Source of the DNA: Mesorhizobium sp.
Lineage (GTDB): Bacteria > Pseudomonadota > Alphaproteobacteria > Rhizobiales > Rhizobiaceae
NCBI GenBank assembly: GCA_004020545.1
Contig: SAQE01000003.1
Location: 1-64,000 of the forward strand
Length of the DNA: 64,000 bases
Direction of reading: 5' to 3'
The notes below the pieces were generated by a model. It was given only the letters and a program-made list of their open reading frames with translations. It was not told the origin of the DNA and made no database searches. The position numbers were made by a program, and so were the translations under genes. Shown one piece after another: positions 56,454 to 64,000 of the stretch (positions within the stretch are counted from its first letter, which is position 1; the number at the start of each line of letters is the position of its first letter).

Positions 56454-57476
56454 GTGGTCGATAGCATGACGAGCATGAACAAGAGACGCAGCAGCACACC
56501 GGCCGTGGAATGGCCGACCGTATTCCTCACACTCTTCTGCTATGGCGCCTGGCTCGCCACCGGCTTCCTGCTCTGGCCGACCCATCCGCTGGTTGCCCTC
56601 GTCGCCCTGGCCTTCATATTGGCCCTGCAATCCTCGCTCATGCACGAAGTTTCGCATGGTCACCCGACCCGCAACGCCAGGATCAACGAAGCCTTCATCT
56701 TTCTTCCGATCGGTTTTGTCTGGCCGTTCCGCCGCTTCAAAACGATCCATCTTCGCCATCATGCTGACGAGCGGCTGACCGACCCGCTGGACGATCCGGA
56801 AAGCTACTACAAGGCGCTCTGGATGCATGAGGAACTGCCGCCGGCGATGAAGTTCCTGCTCAAGATCAACAATACCATGGTCGGCCGCTTCATCCTCGGC
56901 CCGTGGCTGTCGTCGATCGGCTTCTTCATCGATGACGCCAGGCAGATGGCCGCCGGCGACAAGGCGATCCGCAGGGCCTGGCTGCTGCATGCCATCGGCG
57001 TTGCCGTCGTGGCGCCGATCGTGACGTTCGGCTTCGGCATCCCGCTTTGGCTCTACATTCTGGTGCCGGTTTGGGTTGGCCAGTCGCTGATCTCCGTCCG
57101 CACCTATGCCGAGCACCAGTGGTCGGAACATCCGGAGGGCCGCACGATCATCGTCGAGCGGTCGCCGCTGTCGTTCCTGTTCCTCAACAACAACCTGCAT
57201 TTGGTGCACCACAAGAGCCCGACGGTCGCCTGGTACAGACTGCCGAAGATGTTTCGCGATCGCCGCGAGGAATGGCTGCGGATGAATAACGGCTATGTCT
57301 ATCCGAATTATTTCGCGTTGCTCAAATCCTTTGCCTTCAAGGCCAAGGAGCCGGTGGTGCATCCGGTGCTGCGCCGCGCGCCGGAACCCGGCCGCGCCTT
57401 CAAGCCGCGCATCAGGGCGCGCAATGTGAGCGGCCTTGGAACGGCTCCGGTGCCGGCGGAGCCGCCCAAGGAGTGA
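56454..57476 (+). CDS. membrane fatty acid desaturase-type protein
   Basis: A 340-residue integral membrane di-iron protein of the fatty acid desaturase superfamily. The three histidine boxes are HEVSHGH, HLRHHAD and HLVHHKSP; transmembrane helices flank the first box. Besides acyl-lipid desaturases the family includes hydroxylases and alkane/amine oxygenases, so the substrate cannot be set. The GTG at 56454 lies just after GGAGG; an ATG at 56466 is the alternative. It is followed by a PhnD-like gene on the same strand. Confidence 0.9.
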   Translation: MVDSMTSMNKRRSSTPAVEWPTVFLTLFCYGAWLATGFLLWPTHPLVALVALAFILALQSSLMHEVSHGHPTRNARINEAFIFLPIGFVWPFRRFKTIHLRHHADERLTDPLDDPESYYKALWMHEELPPAMKFLLKINNTMVGRFILGPWLSSIGFFIDDARQMAAGDKAIRRAWLLHAIGVAVVAPIVTFGFGIPLWLYILVPVWVGQSLISVRTYAEHQWSEHPEGRTIIVERSPLSFLFLNNNLHLVHHKSPTVAWYRLPKMFRDRREEWLRMNNGYVYPNYFALLKSFAFKAKEPVVHPVLRRAPEPGRAFKPRIRARNVSGLGTAPVPAEPPKE

Positions 57477-57556
57477 TCGCGAGTTTCCGCGACCGCTTTT
57501 TCCGCCGCGGGACGCAGGCGCGCTGATGGGTCGCCTGTTGTTGAAAGCTGTTCGTC

Positions 57557-58357
57557 ATGAGTAAGTTGGTTGCGGCCTTGCCGATGTATGACTGGCCCGA
57601 GGTGCGTGGCGAGATCGACGCGCAATGGGTGCGGCTCCGCGATGCCTTCCGGCAGAGGGGCATTGATGCGCCGGAGACAATGGCGCGCAGCAACCGCGAC
57701 CTGCTGCCGGTGCCAGGCGGCATCCGCGACGGCGCCGGAAAGCTGATCGCGCCCGACCCGGCGACATTGCCCCCGGACGAGTTCGATTTTCGCCAGCTTT
57801 GGCTGAGCCCGGCGCTGCTCTTCGGGCAAACCTGCTGGGGGCCGATGGAACTCGGCCTGGCCGAGCACGTGCAGGTGGTTGCCCAGCCAAGCTACGACGC
57901 TTTCGAGGGTGGGCAGGGAGAGCTCTATTCCAGCGCGCTGGTGATGATTGGCGATGGCGGGCCGTCGGCTGCCTCGCCCGAGGATGGCAAGGCCGTCATT
58001 CCCCTCGATCTCATGCGCGGCAAGCGCTTCATTTTCAACAACCCGGATTCGATGTCCGGGCTGCTGGGGCTGACGCGTGACCTCGAGGCGATCGGCGAAA
58101 GTCTCGACATCTTCGCCTCGCGCAGTGAAAGCGGCGGCCATCGGTCATCGATCGTCGCCATTGCCGAGGGCAGGGCCGATATCGCAGCCATCGATTGCCA
58201 GAGCTGGGCATTGGCGCAGCGTTTCGAACCGGCGGCGCGGCGTGTGAAGGTCGTCGGCTGGACAGCAAGGCGGAAGGGCTTGCCTTTCATCACCGCAAGG
58301 ACAACACCGGCGGATATCATGGCATCCATGCGCGAGGCCGTCGCCTCGGTCGGCTGA
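57557..58357 (+). CDS. PhnD-like protein without signal peptide
   Basis: A 266-residue protein of the phosphate/phosphonate periplasmic-binding-protein family, with QTCWGPMELGLAEHVQVVAQ and DLMRGKRFIFNNPDSMSG and a C-terminal ADIAAIDCQSWALAQRF. The N-terminus (MSKLVAALPMYDWPEVRGEI) has no signal peptide and no lipobox, so it probably stays in the cytoplasm. No permease or ATPase genes accompany it. It may act as a ligand-binding sensor or a moonlighting enzyme partner of the desaturase (inference). Confidence 0.85.
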   Translation: MSKLVAALPMYDWPEVRGEIDAQWVRLRDAFRQRGIDAPETMARSNRDLLPVPGGIRDGAGKLIAPDPATLPPDEFDFRQLWLSPALLFGQTCWGPMELGLAEHVQVVAQPSYDAFEGGQGELYSSALVMIGDGGPSAASPEDGKAVIPLDLMRGKRFIFNNPDSMSGLLGLTRDLEAIGESLDIFASRSESGGHRSSIVAIAEGRADIAAIDCQSWALAQRFEPAARRVKVVGWTARRKGLPFITARTTPADIMASMREAVASVG

Positions 58358-58363
58358 TACGGC

Positions 58364-59707
58364 TCAACCGCCGAGCAACCGCTCGTCCAGCGGATAGGCC
58401 GAAAGCTTTTCATTGCCGGTATCGGTGATCAGGATCTGCTCCTCGATCTTGACGCCTTCGTGCCCGCCCAGCCGGCCGATATAGCTTTCCACGCACAGCA
58501 CCATGCCCGGCTCGAGCACGCCGTCGGGCGTGTCGTCCGTCCAGTCGCTGGCGTGCGGCAAGGTCGGGTATTCGTCAGCCAGTCCGACACCATGATAGAG
58601 CACGCCGTAGCGCGTCGGGAAGCAGTCTCCGGGCGGCACCGCCGAGCGTTCGGCGAGGTCGCGGAAGGAGATGCCTGGGCGCATCAGGTCGGTGTTATGG
58701 GCGATCTGTTCGGCGGAAATACGAAACAGGTCGCGCTGTTCGTTCGACGGTCTCCCGTCGCCGCAGAGCCAGGTGCGCGAGAGGTCGGCGCAGAAGCCGT
58801 AAGGGCCGATGAGGTCGGTGTCGAAGGCGACGAGGTCGCCGTCCTCGACGATGCGCGACGAGCATTCCTGGAACCAGGGATTGGTGCGCGGGCCGGACGT
58901 CAGAAGCCGGGTCTCGATCCATTCGCCGCCGCGCGCGATGTTGCCGCGATGCAGTTCCGCCCACAGCTCGTTCTCGGAAATGCCCGGCTTCAGCGCCGCT
59001 TCCATTTCGCCCATCGCCGCCTCGCAGGCGACGATGGCGCGGCGCATGGCAAGAATCTCGTCCGGCGACTTGATGAGGCGCGCGTTCTCCATCACCGCTT
59101 CGCCATTGCCGACCGTGATGCCTCGGCGGGCAAGTTCGTCTACGCCTTCCGCATTGATGTGGTCGATGGCGATGCGGCGGTTGCCGCCGTGCTCGGCAAG
59201 GAGTTCAGCGATGCCGGCTCCCCAGCGGCGGACCTTCTTGTCGGTCAACTCGCCACTATAAAGATACATCCACGATACAGCCGGACGCACCTCGTCGACG
59301 ACCATGGCGTGATCCGACAGGTGTTCGCAGGAGAAATAGTCGAACAGGACCACCGGACCTTCGGTGGCGACGAAACAGTGGCGGGTCGGGTTGTGCGCCA
59401 CCCAGAGCTGCATGTTGGTCGAATCCGTCGCATAGCGGATGTTGACCGGGTCGTAGAGCAGGGCGCCGGCATAGTCGCGGCGCTTGAGCTCGGCGCGGAT
59501 ACGTTCGAGCCGGTATCTCCGCATGGCCGGCAGGTCGGGAGCGGCGATGCCCGCCGCCTCCCATTCGGCTTCGACTATCGCGCCGTAGCCCAGCACATGC
59601 TGGTTGAGCGCGGCAGCCTTGTCGCGGGAAGCCTCGCGCAGCGCTTCGACCGAGCCCGGTTCGAACGGCATGATCTTGCGGTGGCGGCCGAAGCGTAGTT
59701 TGTCCAT
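58364..59707 (-). CDS. M24 metallopeptidase-fold protein closely resembling DMSP lyase DddP
   Basis: A 447-residue creatinase/aminopeptidase P-fold protein. The metal ligands are Asp296, Asp298 (FDTDLIG), Asp308 (CADLSRTW), His372 (YHGVGLADEYP), Glu407 (VESYIG) and Glu422 (VKIEEQ). Asp378 matches the DddP catalytic base, and Tyr367 and RYATDSTNMQLW (residues 91-102) also match DddP. As recalled, Ruegeria DddP uses Asp295/297/307, His371, Asp377, Glu406 and Glu421; the offset here is uniformly one. DddP splits DMSP into DMS and acrylate. Other M24 enzymes (creatinase, prolidase) remain possible. It converges on the PhnD-like gene, six bases apart. Confidence 0.82.
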   Translation of the reverse strand: MDKLRFGRHRKIMPFEPGSVEALREASRDKAAALNQHVLGYGAIVEAEWEAAGIAAPDLPAMRRYRLERIRAELKRRDYAGALLYDPVNIRYATDSTNMQLWVAHNPTRHCFVATEGPVVLFDYFSCEHLSDHAMVVDEVRPAVSWMYLYSGELTDKKVRRWGAGIAELLAEHGGNRRIAIDHINAEGVDELARRGITVGNGEAVMENARLIKSPDEILAMRRAIVACEAAMGEMEAALKPGISENELWAELHRGNIARGGEWIETRLLTSGPRTNPWFQECSSRIVEDGDLVAFDTDLIGPYGFCADLSRTWLCGDGRPSNEQRDLFRISAEQIAHNTDLMRPGISFRDLAERSAVPPGDCFPTRYGVLYHGVGLADEYPTLPHASDWTDDTPDGVLEPGMVLCVESYIGRLGGHEGVKIEEQILITDTGNEKLSAYPLDERLLGG

Positions 59708-59723
59708 GCAGTCCCCCGGGCGT

Positions 59724-61235
59724 TTATTGCGCCGTCATTTTGTGCAATCTGGTTATCGTCACCTGGCGCGGCATGCCTCCAAACAGCTGCGGCACTGCGA
59801 TGCGCCGATGGACCGGGTCCATCACATAGCCGGCCTCGGCGATCCTGTCGAAAATGACTGAAGCCGGTTCTTCGTCATCCGCCAGCACAAGCACGGCGGG
59901 CTCGCGGATCGACTTGGCGAAATCGGGTATCTCGTCATCGAGCACGACGAGACCGGGATCGACCAGGCGGAGATTTCCAATCCAGAACCAGCTCGAGACC
60001 ACTGTGCCGACCGGCCCGTCGGCCGTCAGTTGACGATGGAGCGAAGCGTAGTCCATCCGCACGATGCCGCCACGTTTGTCGCCGCCGTGGACGTGCATGT
60101 ACCAGCTTACCGGCAGCACCAGGATGGCGATCACGGCGCCGACGAAGACGATCGTGGCTTGCGTCTTCCTGCCTCTTTCCCCCATGGCGTCGAGGCGCAT
60201 GGCAAGGGCAGCCGGCAGCAGCACGAACACGGGAAGCATCCAGCGATCGCGAAACTGGGTGATCCCGCCTGCGAGCACCACCACGAGCGTGATCAACAAG
60301 GCGAAGGCAATCGCTCGCCACACCAGCTTTTCCGGCCACAATGTCGTCTCGGGCGATGGTCCGGATTTCTTGCGCGCCAGAAAGAACGCGACGGCAAAGA
60401 CCGAGATCGGCAGCCCGGCGAAGTTCAATATAGCCTTACCCAAGCCAAGGATGCCGCGAGACAACGTCTTTGCCGCGCTGCCGCCCTCGCCGATGCCAAA
60501 ACCCTCGCCGTGCGCCAGCAGGTCTCCCAGATGCGTGAGGCTCCAATAAAATGTCGGCAGGCAGACAAGGATGGCCACAACCACGCTGATCAGGAAACGA
60601 CGGTCGAAGATCGCCTCACGCGTTTCGCGCAGCGACAGCGCCGCAACGAACAGCGCGGCGAGAAAGATCACCATATTGTATTTCGACAGCATTGCCGCGG
60701 CGGCCGCCAGACCTAGCAGCACATAGGCGACTGTCGACCGCCGTTTCTGCAGCTCGACCACGGCCAGGAGCAGCAGCGACGAAAAGCAAAAGATTGCGGC
60801 GGAGTGGGTGAGGGCATGCTGCATCTCCCACACGATCTGCGGAAAAAGCAGCAGGCCGAACATGGCGGCGGCGGCCGCGCGGTTCGAGTAGCCGCAGCGG
60901 CGCACCGCGGCGAAGCAGGCGACCAATCCGCCGGCCAGCAGGGCGTATTTGACGATCTTGAGCGCGAGGATGTTGGTTCCGACCAGCGACGCGGTGAGAA
61001 TGCCGAGCCAGGTGTATAAGGGTGGCTGCGAGCTGCCATAGCCGGCCGTGAGGAACTGCATCGCCATCAACTGTTCGGCGTCGTCGACGCCGACGCCGGT
61101 GCCCACGAAGTGGGACAAGAGCGTCATCGCCGCGATCTGGACAAGGCAGTATATGAGCGCAAAGGCGATCGCGGCGCTGAAAGGGCCGGCCCGTTCATCG
61201 CAGAGCCAGTCGGTCCATTTCTCTAGCTGCCGCAA
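59724..61235 (-). CDS. GT39/ArnT-type membrane glycosyltransferase
   Basis: A 503-residue polytopic protein of the PMT/ArnT superfamily. Loop 1 after the first helix carries VDDAEQLMAMQFLTAGYGSS, the conserved acidic region, and about twelve helices follow; the last 150 residues form a periplasmic domain. These enzymes transfer sugars from polyprenyl-phosphate donors. The start is TTG because no in-frame ATG lies nearby. It may extend the envelope-sugar theme of 10620-18462, but they are not linked. Confidence 0.85.
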   Translation of the reverse strand: MRQLEKWTDWLCDERAGPFSAAIAFALIYCLVQIAAMTLLSHFVGTGVGVDDAEQLMAMQFLTAGYGSSQPPLYTWLGILTASLVGTNILALKIVKYALLAGGLVACFAAVRRCGYSNRAAAAAMFGLLLFPQIVWEMQHALTHSAAIFCFSSLLLLAVVELQKRRSTVAYVLLGLAAAAAMLSKYNMVIFLAALFVAALSLRETREAIFDRRFLISVVVAILVCLPTFYWSLTHLGDLLAHGEGFGIGEGGSAAKTLSRGILGLGKAILNFAGLPISVFAVAFFLARKKSGPSPETTLWPEKLVWRAIAFALLITLVVVLAGGITQFRDRWMLPVFVLLPAALAMRLDAMGERGRKTQATIVFVGAVIAILVLPVSWYMHVHGGDKRGGIVRMDYASLHRQLTADGPVGTVVSSWFWIGNLRLVDPGLVVLDDEIPDFAKSIREPAVLVLADDEEPASVIFDRIAEAGYVMDPVHRRIAVPQLFGGMPRQVTITRLHKMTAQ

Positions 61236-61321
61236 AAGGGTCGTCTTCTCATCTGATGCGTCGGTGGCCGGTTGTCATATAGCCGGCTCACCCGCACGAT
61301 CCAAACAGCCTTTTTGCCCTT

Positions 61322-61481
61322 GGAGCAGTTCAGCGATTGATCGCCGAACTGCTCCAATTCTTTTTACGCAATTCCGGACGGAAAACCGTGACACACTTTT
61401 CCTGGAATTGCCCTTTTTAAATCTCTGTTTGATGCATGTCGTTTACCCAAAACCGCTTCGCACTTTTGGGCGACATGCATC
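61322..61481. repeat. RIME-like mosaic element with two palindromes (copy C)
   Basis: A 160-base composite. The first hairpin is GGAGCAGTTC with GAACTGCTCC; an AATTCCGG...CCTGGAATT module follows; then GATGCATGTCG pairs with CGACATGCATC around CCCAAAA...TTTTGGG. The last palindrome is the same hairpin type as in copies A and B. It ends within the stop codon of the minus-strand dehydrogenase gene. Confidence 0.75.
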
Positions 61482-64000
61482 ACGCGCGCATCTTTTCGCC
61501 GCTCGGGTCGAAGGGTGGCTCGACATTGATGCGGGCCGGGCGGCGGTGGCCGAGGATCTCGATCTCGAACAGGCCGGCGCTTTCGTCCTCGGCAAGGGCC
61601 GCAGGCACATAGCCCTGCGCCATCGACTTCTGGACATAATGCGCATAGCCGCCCGACGTCACCCAACCGACGACGCGCCACTCGCCATCGACGATGCCGC
61701 GCACGGCCGAAGCGCCCTCGGCGGCCTTGGAGCCGCGCACTTCCTTGCCTGTCGTGTCGAAGCGCGGCGCGCCATAGCCATGCGGCTTTTCCACCGTGCC
61801 GTAGTCCTTGCCGACCTTGGCCCAGATCGGCTCGTCGCCCATCACGTCGGCGTCCGCAGCATCGACGATGAAAGAGACGCGGCGCAGCTTCGGCCCTTGC
61901 GCCTGTTCCTTGGCTGAAGCCTCGCGGCCGATGAAGTCGTTCTTCTCCAGCTTGATGAAGCGATCCATTGAGCCTTCGAAGGGACCGTAGATCGGGCGCA
62001 GTTCGCGGAACCAGGTCGGGAAGTTCTTTTCGAGGCGCATCGACAGCAGCGCGCGCATGCCGAAATCGACGAGGCCGAATTCCTCGCCCGCTTCCTTGAT
62101 CGCCTTGTAGACGAGGCGCTGATAGGCGGGCGCCATCCAGATCTCGTAGCCGAGGTCGCCGGTATAGGTGATGCGGTTGACCATGCAGGGCGCGCCGCCG
62201 ACAGCCATCTCGCGGAAGTCCATGAAGCGGAAGGCCTTGGTCGAGACGTCGACATCGACAAGCTTTTGCAGCAAGTCACGCGACTTCGGTCCGGCGATCG
62301 ACAGGCCGACAAGCGTCTGGTCGAAGCGGTGAATGCGGACCGACCCATCCTTCGGCAGATGCTTTTCGAACCAGCGCATGTGATATTTCTGCGCCGCCGA
62401 CGAGCCCCAGATCATGAAGCGGTCCTCGCCGGTCTTGGCGATGGTGAAGTCGCCGATCAGCTTGCCGAATTCGTTGACCATCGGGGTCAGCACGATGCGG
62501 CCTGCCTTCGGCATGCGGTTGGTCATCAGCCGATTGAGAAAATCCTCAGCACCCGGCCCCGAGACCTCGTATTTGGCGAAGTTGGCGATCTCGGTGACGC
62601 CGACCTTCTCGCGCGTGGCGCGCACTTCCTCGCCGATCGGACCGAAATCGTTCGAACGGTGGAAGGAAACGATGTCCTTCGGCTCGGTGCCCTTCGGCGC
62701 GAACCAGAGCGGGGTTTCCAGGCCCCATGAGTCGCCCATGACCGCATTGTTGGCGAGCATGGTGTCGTAGAGCGGCGTCGTCTGCGCCGGGCGGGCGGCG
62801 GGCAGTTCCTCGTTCGGGAAGCGGATCGAGAAGCGCCGCGAATAGTTCTCGCGCACCTTGGCGTTGGTGTAGCGCAGCGTTGCCCATTCGCCGAAGCGGG
62901 CGACGTCCATGCCCCAGACGTCGAAACCCGGATCGCCATGCACCATCCAGTTGGACAAAGCGAGGCCGACGCCGCCGCCCTGGCTGAAGCCGGCCATGAC
63001 GGCGCAGGCGCACCAGAAGTTGGTCAGGCCCTGCACCGGGCCGACCAGAGGGTTGCCGTCGAGCGCGAAGGTGAAGGGGCCGTTGATGATCTGCTTGATG
63101 CCGGCCTTCTCGATGCCGGGGAAATGCTTGAAGCCGATCTCCAGCGACGGCGCGATGCGGTCGATGTCGGGCTGCAGCAGTTCATGGCCGAAATCCCACG
63201 GCGTGTTGACCGGCGACCACGGCTTGCAGGCCTTCTCATAGGTGCCGAGCAGGATGCCGTTGCGCTCCTGGCGGGTGTAGATCTCGCCCTTGAAGTCGAG
63301 CACGCCGATCATCTCGCGGCCGGTCGACTTGTTGAATTCCTCGACCTGCGGCATCGGCTCGGTGAGCAGGTACATGTGCTCCATCGCCAGCACCGGCAGT
63401 TCGACGCCGACCATGCGGCCGATCTCGCGCGCCCACAGGCCGCCGCAGTTGACGACATGCTCGGCGTGGACCGTGCCCTGTTCGGTGACGACGTTCCAGG
63501 TGCCGTCGACTTCCTGCGTCAGCTCGACGACGCGGTTGCGCAGCACGATCTCGGCGCCGAGTTTTTTCGCCGCCTTGGAGTAGGCAATCGTCGTGCCCGA
63601 GGGATCGAGATGGCCCTCGACCGGATCCCACATGGCGCCGACGAAGTTCTTCTCGTCCATCAGCGGGAACATCGCCTTCGCTTCGGAGGGCGTGATCAGC
63701 TCGGTGTCCATGCCGAGATAGCGGCCCTTGGCGTGGGCGAGCCGCAGGAAGTCCATGCGCTCCGGCGTATCGGCCATCATCACGCCGCCGGTGAGATGCA
63801 GCGAGCAGGACTGGCCGGAAAGTTCCTCGATCTCCTTATAGAGCTGGACCGTGTAGGCCTGCAGCTTGGCGACGTTCGGGTCGCCGTTCAGCGTATGGAA
63901 GCCGCCGGCCGCGTGCCAGGACGAGCCCGAGGTCAGCTCCGAACGCTCGATCAGCATGATGTCGGTCCAGCCGGCCTTGGCCAGGTGGTAGAGCACCGAG
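61480..64000 (-). CDS. dimethylglycine/sarcosine dehydrogenase-type flavoprotein, 5' end outside window
   Basis: A second FAD-GcvT fusion, about 839 residues visible and cut at the window edge before its true start. The visible N-terminus reads VLYHLAKAGWTDIMLIERSE, which lies just after the GxGxxG motif, so little is missing. An SSWHAAGGFHTLNGDPNVAK segment follows, and GcvT-type folate-binding domains fill the C-terminal half (TRMPKAG-type and GPGAEDFLNRLMTN). It should oxidise an N-methylated glycine and hand the carbon to THF. It differs in detail from the copy at 24092, so the two may have different substrates. Confidence 0.9.
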   Translation of the reverse strand, partial: SVLYHLAKAGWTDIMLIERSELTSGSSWHAAGGFHTLNGDPNVAKLQAYTVQLYKEIEELSGQSCSLHLTGGVMMADTPERMDFLRLAHAKGRYLGMDTELITPSEAKAMFPLMDEKNFVGAMWDPVEGHLDPSGTTIAYSKAAKKLGAEIVLRNRVVELTQEVDGTWNVVTEQGTVHAEHVVNCGGLWAREIGRMVGVELPVLAMEHMYLLTEPMPQVEEFNKSTGREMIGVLDFKGEIYTRQERNGILLGTYEKACKPWSPVNTPWDFGHELLQPDIDRIAPSLEIGFKHFPGIEKAGIKQIINGPFTFALDGNPLVGPVQGLTNFWCACAVMAGFSQGGGVGLALSNWMVHGDPGFDVWGMDVARFGEWATLRYTNAKVRENYSRRFSIRFPNEELPAARPAQTTPLYDTMLANNAVMGDSWGLETPLWFAPKGTEPKDIVSFHRSNDFGPIGEEVRATREKVGVTEIANFAKYEVSGPGAEDFLNRLMTNRMPKAGRIVLTPMVNEFGKLIGDFTIAKTGEDRFMIWGSSAAQKYHMRWFEKHLPKDGSVRIHRFDQTLVGLSIAGPKSRDLLQKLVDVDVSTKAFRFMDFREMAVGGAPCMVNRITYTGDLGYEIWMAPAYQRLVYKAIKEAGEEFGLVDFGMRALLSMRLEKNFPTWFRELRPIYGPFEGSMDRFIKLEKNDFIGREASAKEQAQGPKLRRVSFIVDAADADVMGDEPIWAKVGKDYGTVEKPHGYGAPRFDTTGKEVRGSKAAEGASAVRGIVDGEWRVVGWVTSGGYAHYVQKSMAQGYVPAALAEDESAGLFEIEILGHRRPARINVEPPFDPSGEKMRA

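Noticed and set aside
58364-59707. Annotation as plain Xaa-Pro aminopeptidase or creatinase
   Set aside because: The spacing and identity of the active-site residues and several long segments are closer to DddP than to those enzymes, though activity is unproved.
61322-61481. Insertion sequence or transposon end
   Set aside because: The inverted repeats are short hairpins without a transposase gene or target duplications; they fit RIME-like intergenic repeats.

Overview
The window is a GC-rich, densely coding stretch of a chromosome that looks like an alphaproteobacterium of the Rhizobiales, most likely Mesorhizobium or a close relative. The reasons are a soxBDAG sarcosine oxidase operon, a thiCOSGED operon behind a TPP riboswitch, GlxA/GbdR-type regulators, DUF1127 small proteins and RIME-like intergenic palindromes typical of rhizobia. 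No rRNA, tRNA, CRISPR array, phage or insertion sequence was recognised. Species assignment is inference from gene content only.

Layout. 309-5445 (minus): soxB-soxD-soxA-soxG. 5651-9987: a DUF3772/MscS channel, an NmrA-like oxidoreductase and an AraC regulator. 10159-10422: a small exported protein. 10620-18462 (plus): a seven-gene envelope-sugar operon resembling the mycobacterial decaprenyl-phosphoryl-arabinose pathway: HAD-UbiA fusion, DprE1-like oxidase, SMR flippase-like protein, extended SDR, class III aminotransferase, GT-C-like membrane protein and FkbM methyltransferase. 18563-23946: TPP riboswitch and thiC-thiO-thiS-thiG-thiE-thiD. 24092-31279: a dimethylglycine/sarcosine dehydrogenase-type flavoprotein, purC, a DUF1194 protein, a methyltransferase and a beta/gamma-crystallin protein. 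30326-34108: an NMT1/TauA-type ABC transporter facing a GlxA regulator. 34305-37971: tiny proteins including two DUF1127 paralogues, a LysR regulator and an HSL-type hydrolase.

38250-55281 carries a dispersed corrinoid/folate one-carbon system: a RACo-like ASKHA activator, a pterin-binding methyltransferase, MetF with a cysteine-rich MetV-like partner, a PF13769 protein, DUF1638, a corrinoid protein, a non-pyrrolysine MttB homologue and a betaine-homocysteine methyltransferase-like gene. Two of its transcription units, at 41304 and 55281, have the same near-perfect 10-2-10 palindrome just upstream of the start. Interspersed are a formyltransferase-fold protein, DUF4893, an SDR, an entericidin-like lipoprotein, a 4Fe-4S protein, a dienelactone hydrolase and an ECF sigma/VWA pair. 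55380-64000: an XRE regulator, a membrane desaturase, a PhnD-like cytosolic protein, an M24 protein that keeps every recalled DddP (DMSP lyase) active-site residue, a GT39-type membrane protein, a RIME-like mosaic and a second dehydrogenase cut by the window edge.

Taken together the window is rich in genes for stripping methyl groups from onium and N-methyl osmolytes. A plausible flow is: the MttB/corrinoid system or Bmt removes the first methyl group from a betaine; the flavoprotein dehydrogenases and SoxBDAG finish dimethylglycine to sarcosine to glycine; and folate collects the one-carbon units (MTR, MetF/MetV). The DddP-like protein may add an organosulfur branch. The individual families are recognisable; the assembled pathway, its substrates and its control are inference.
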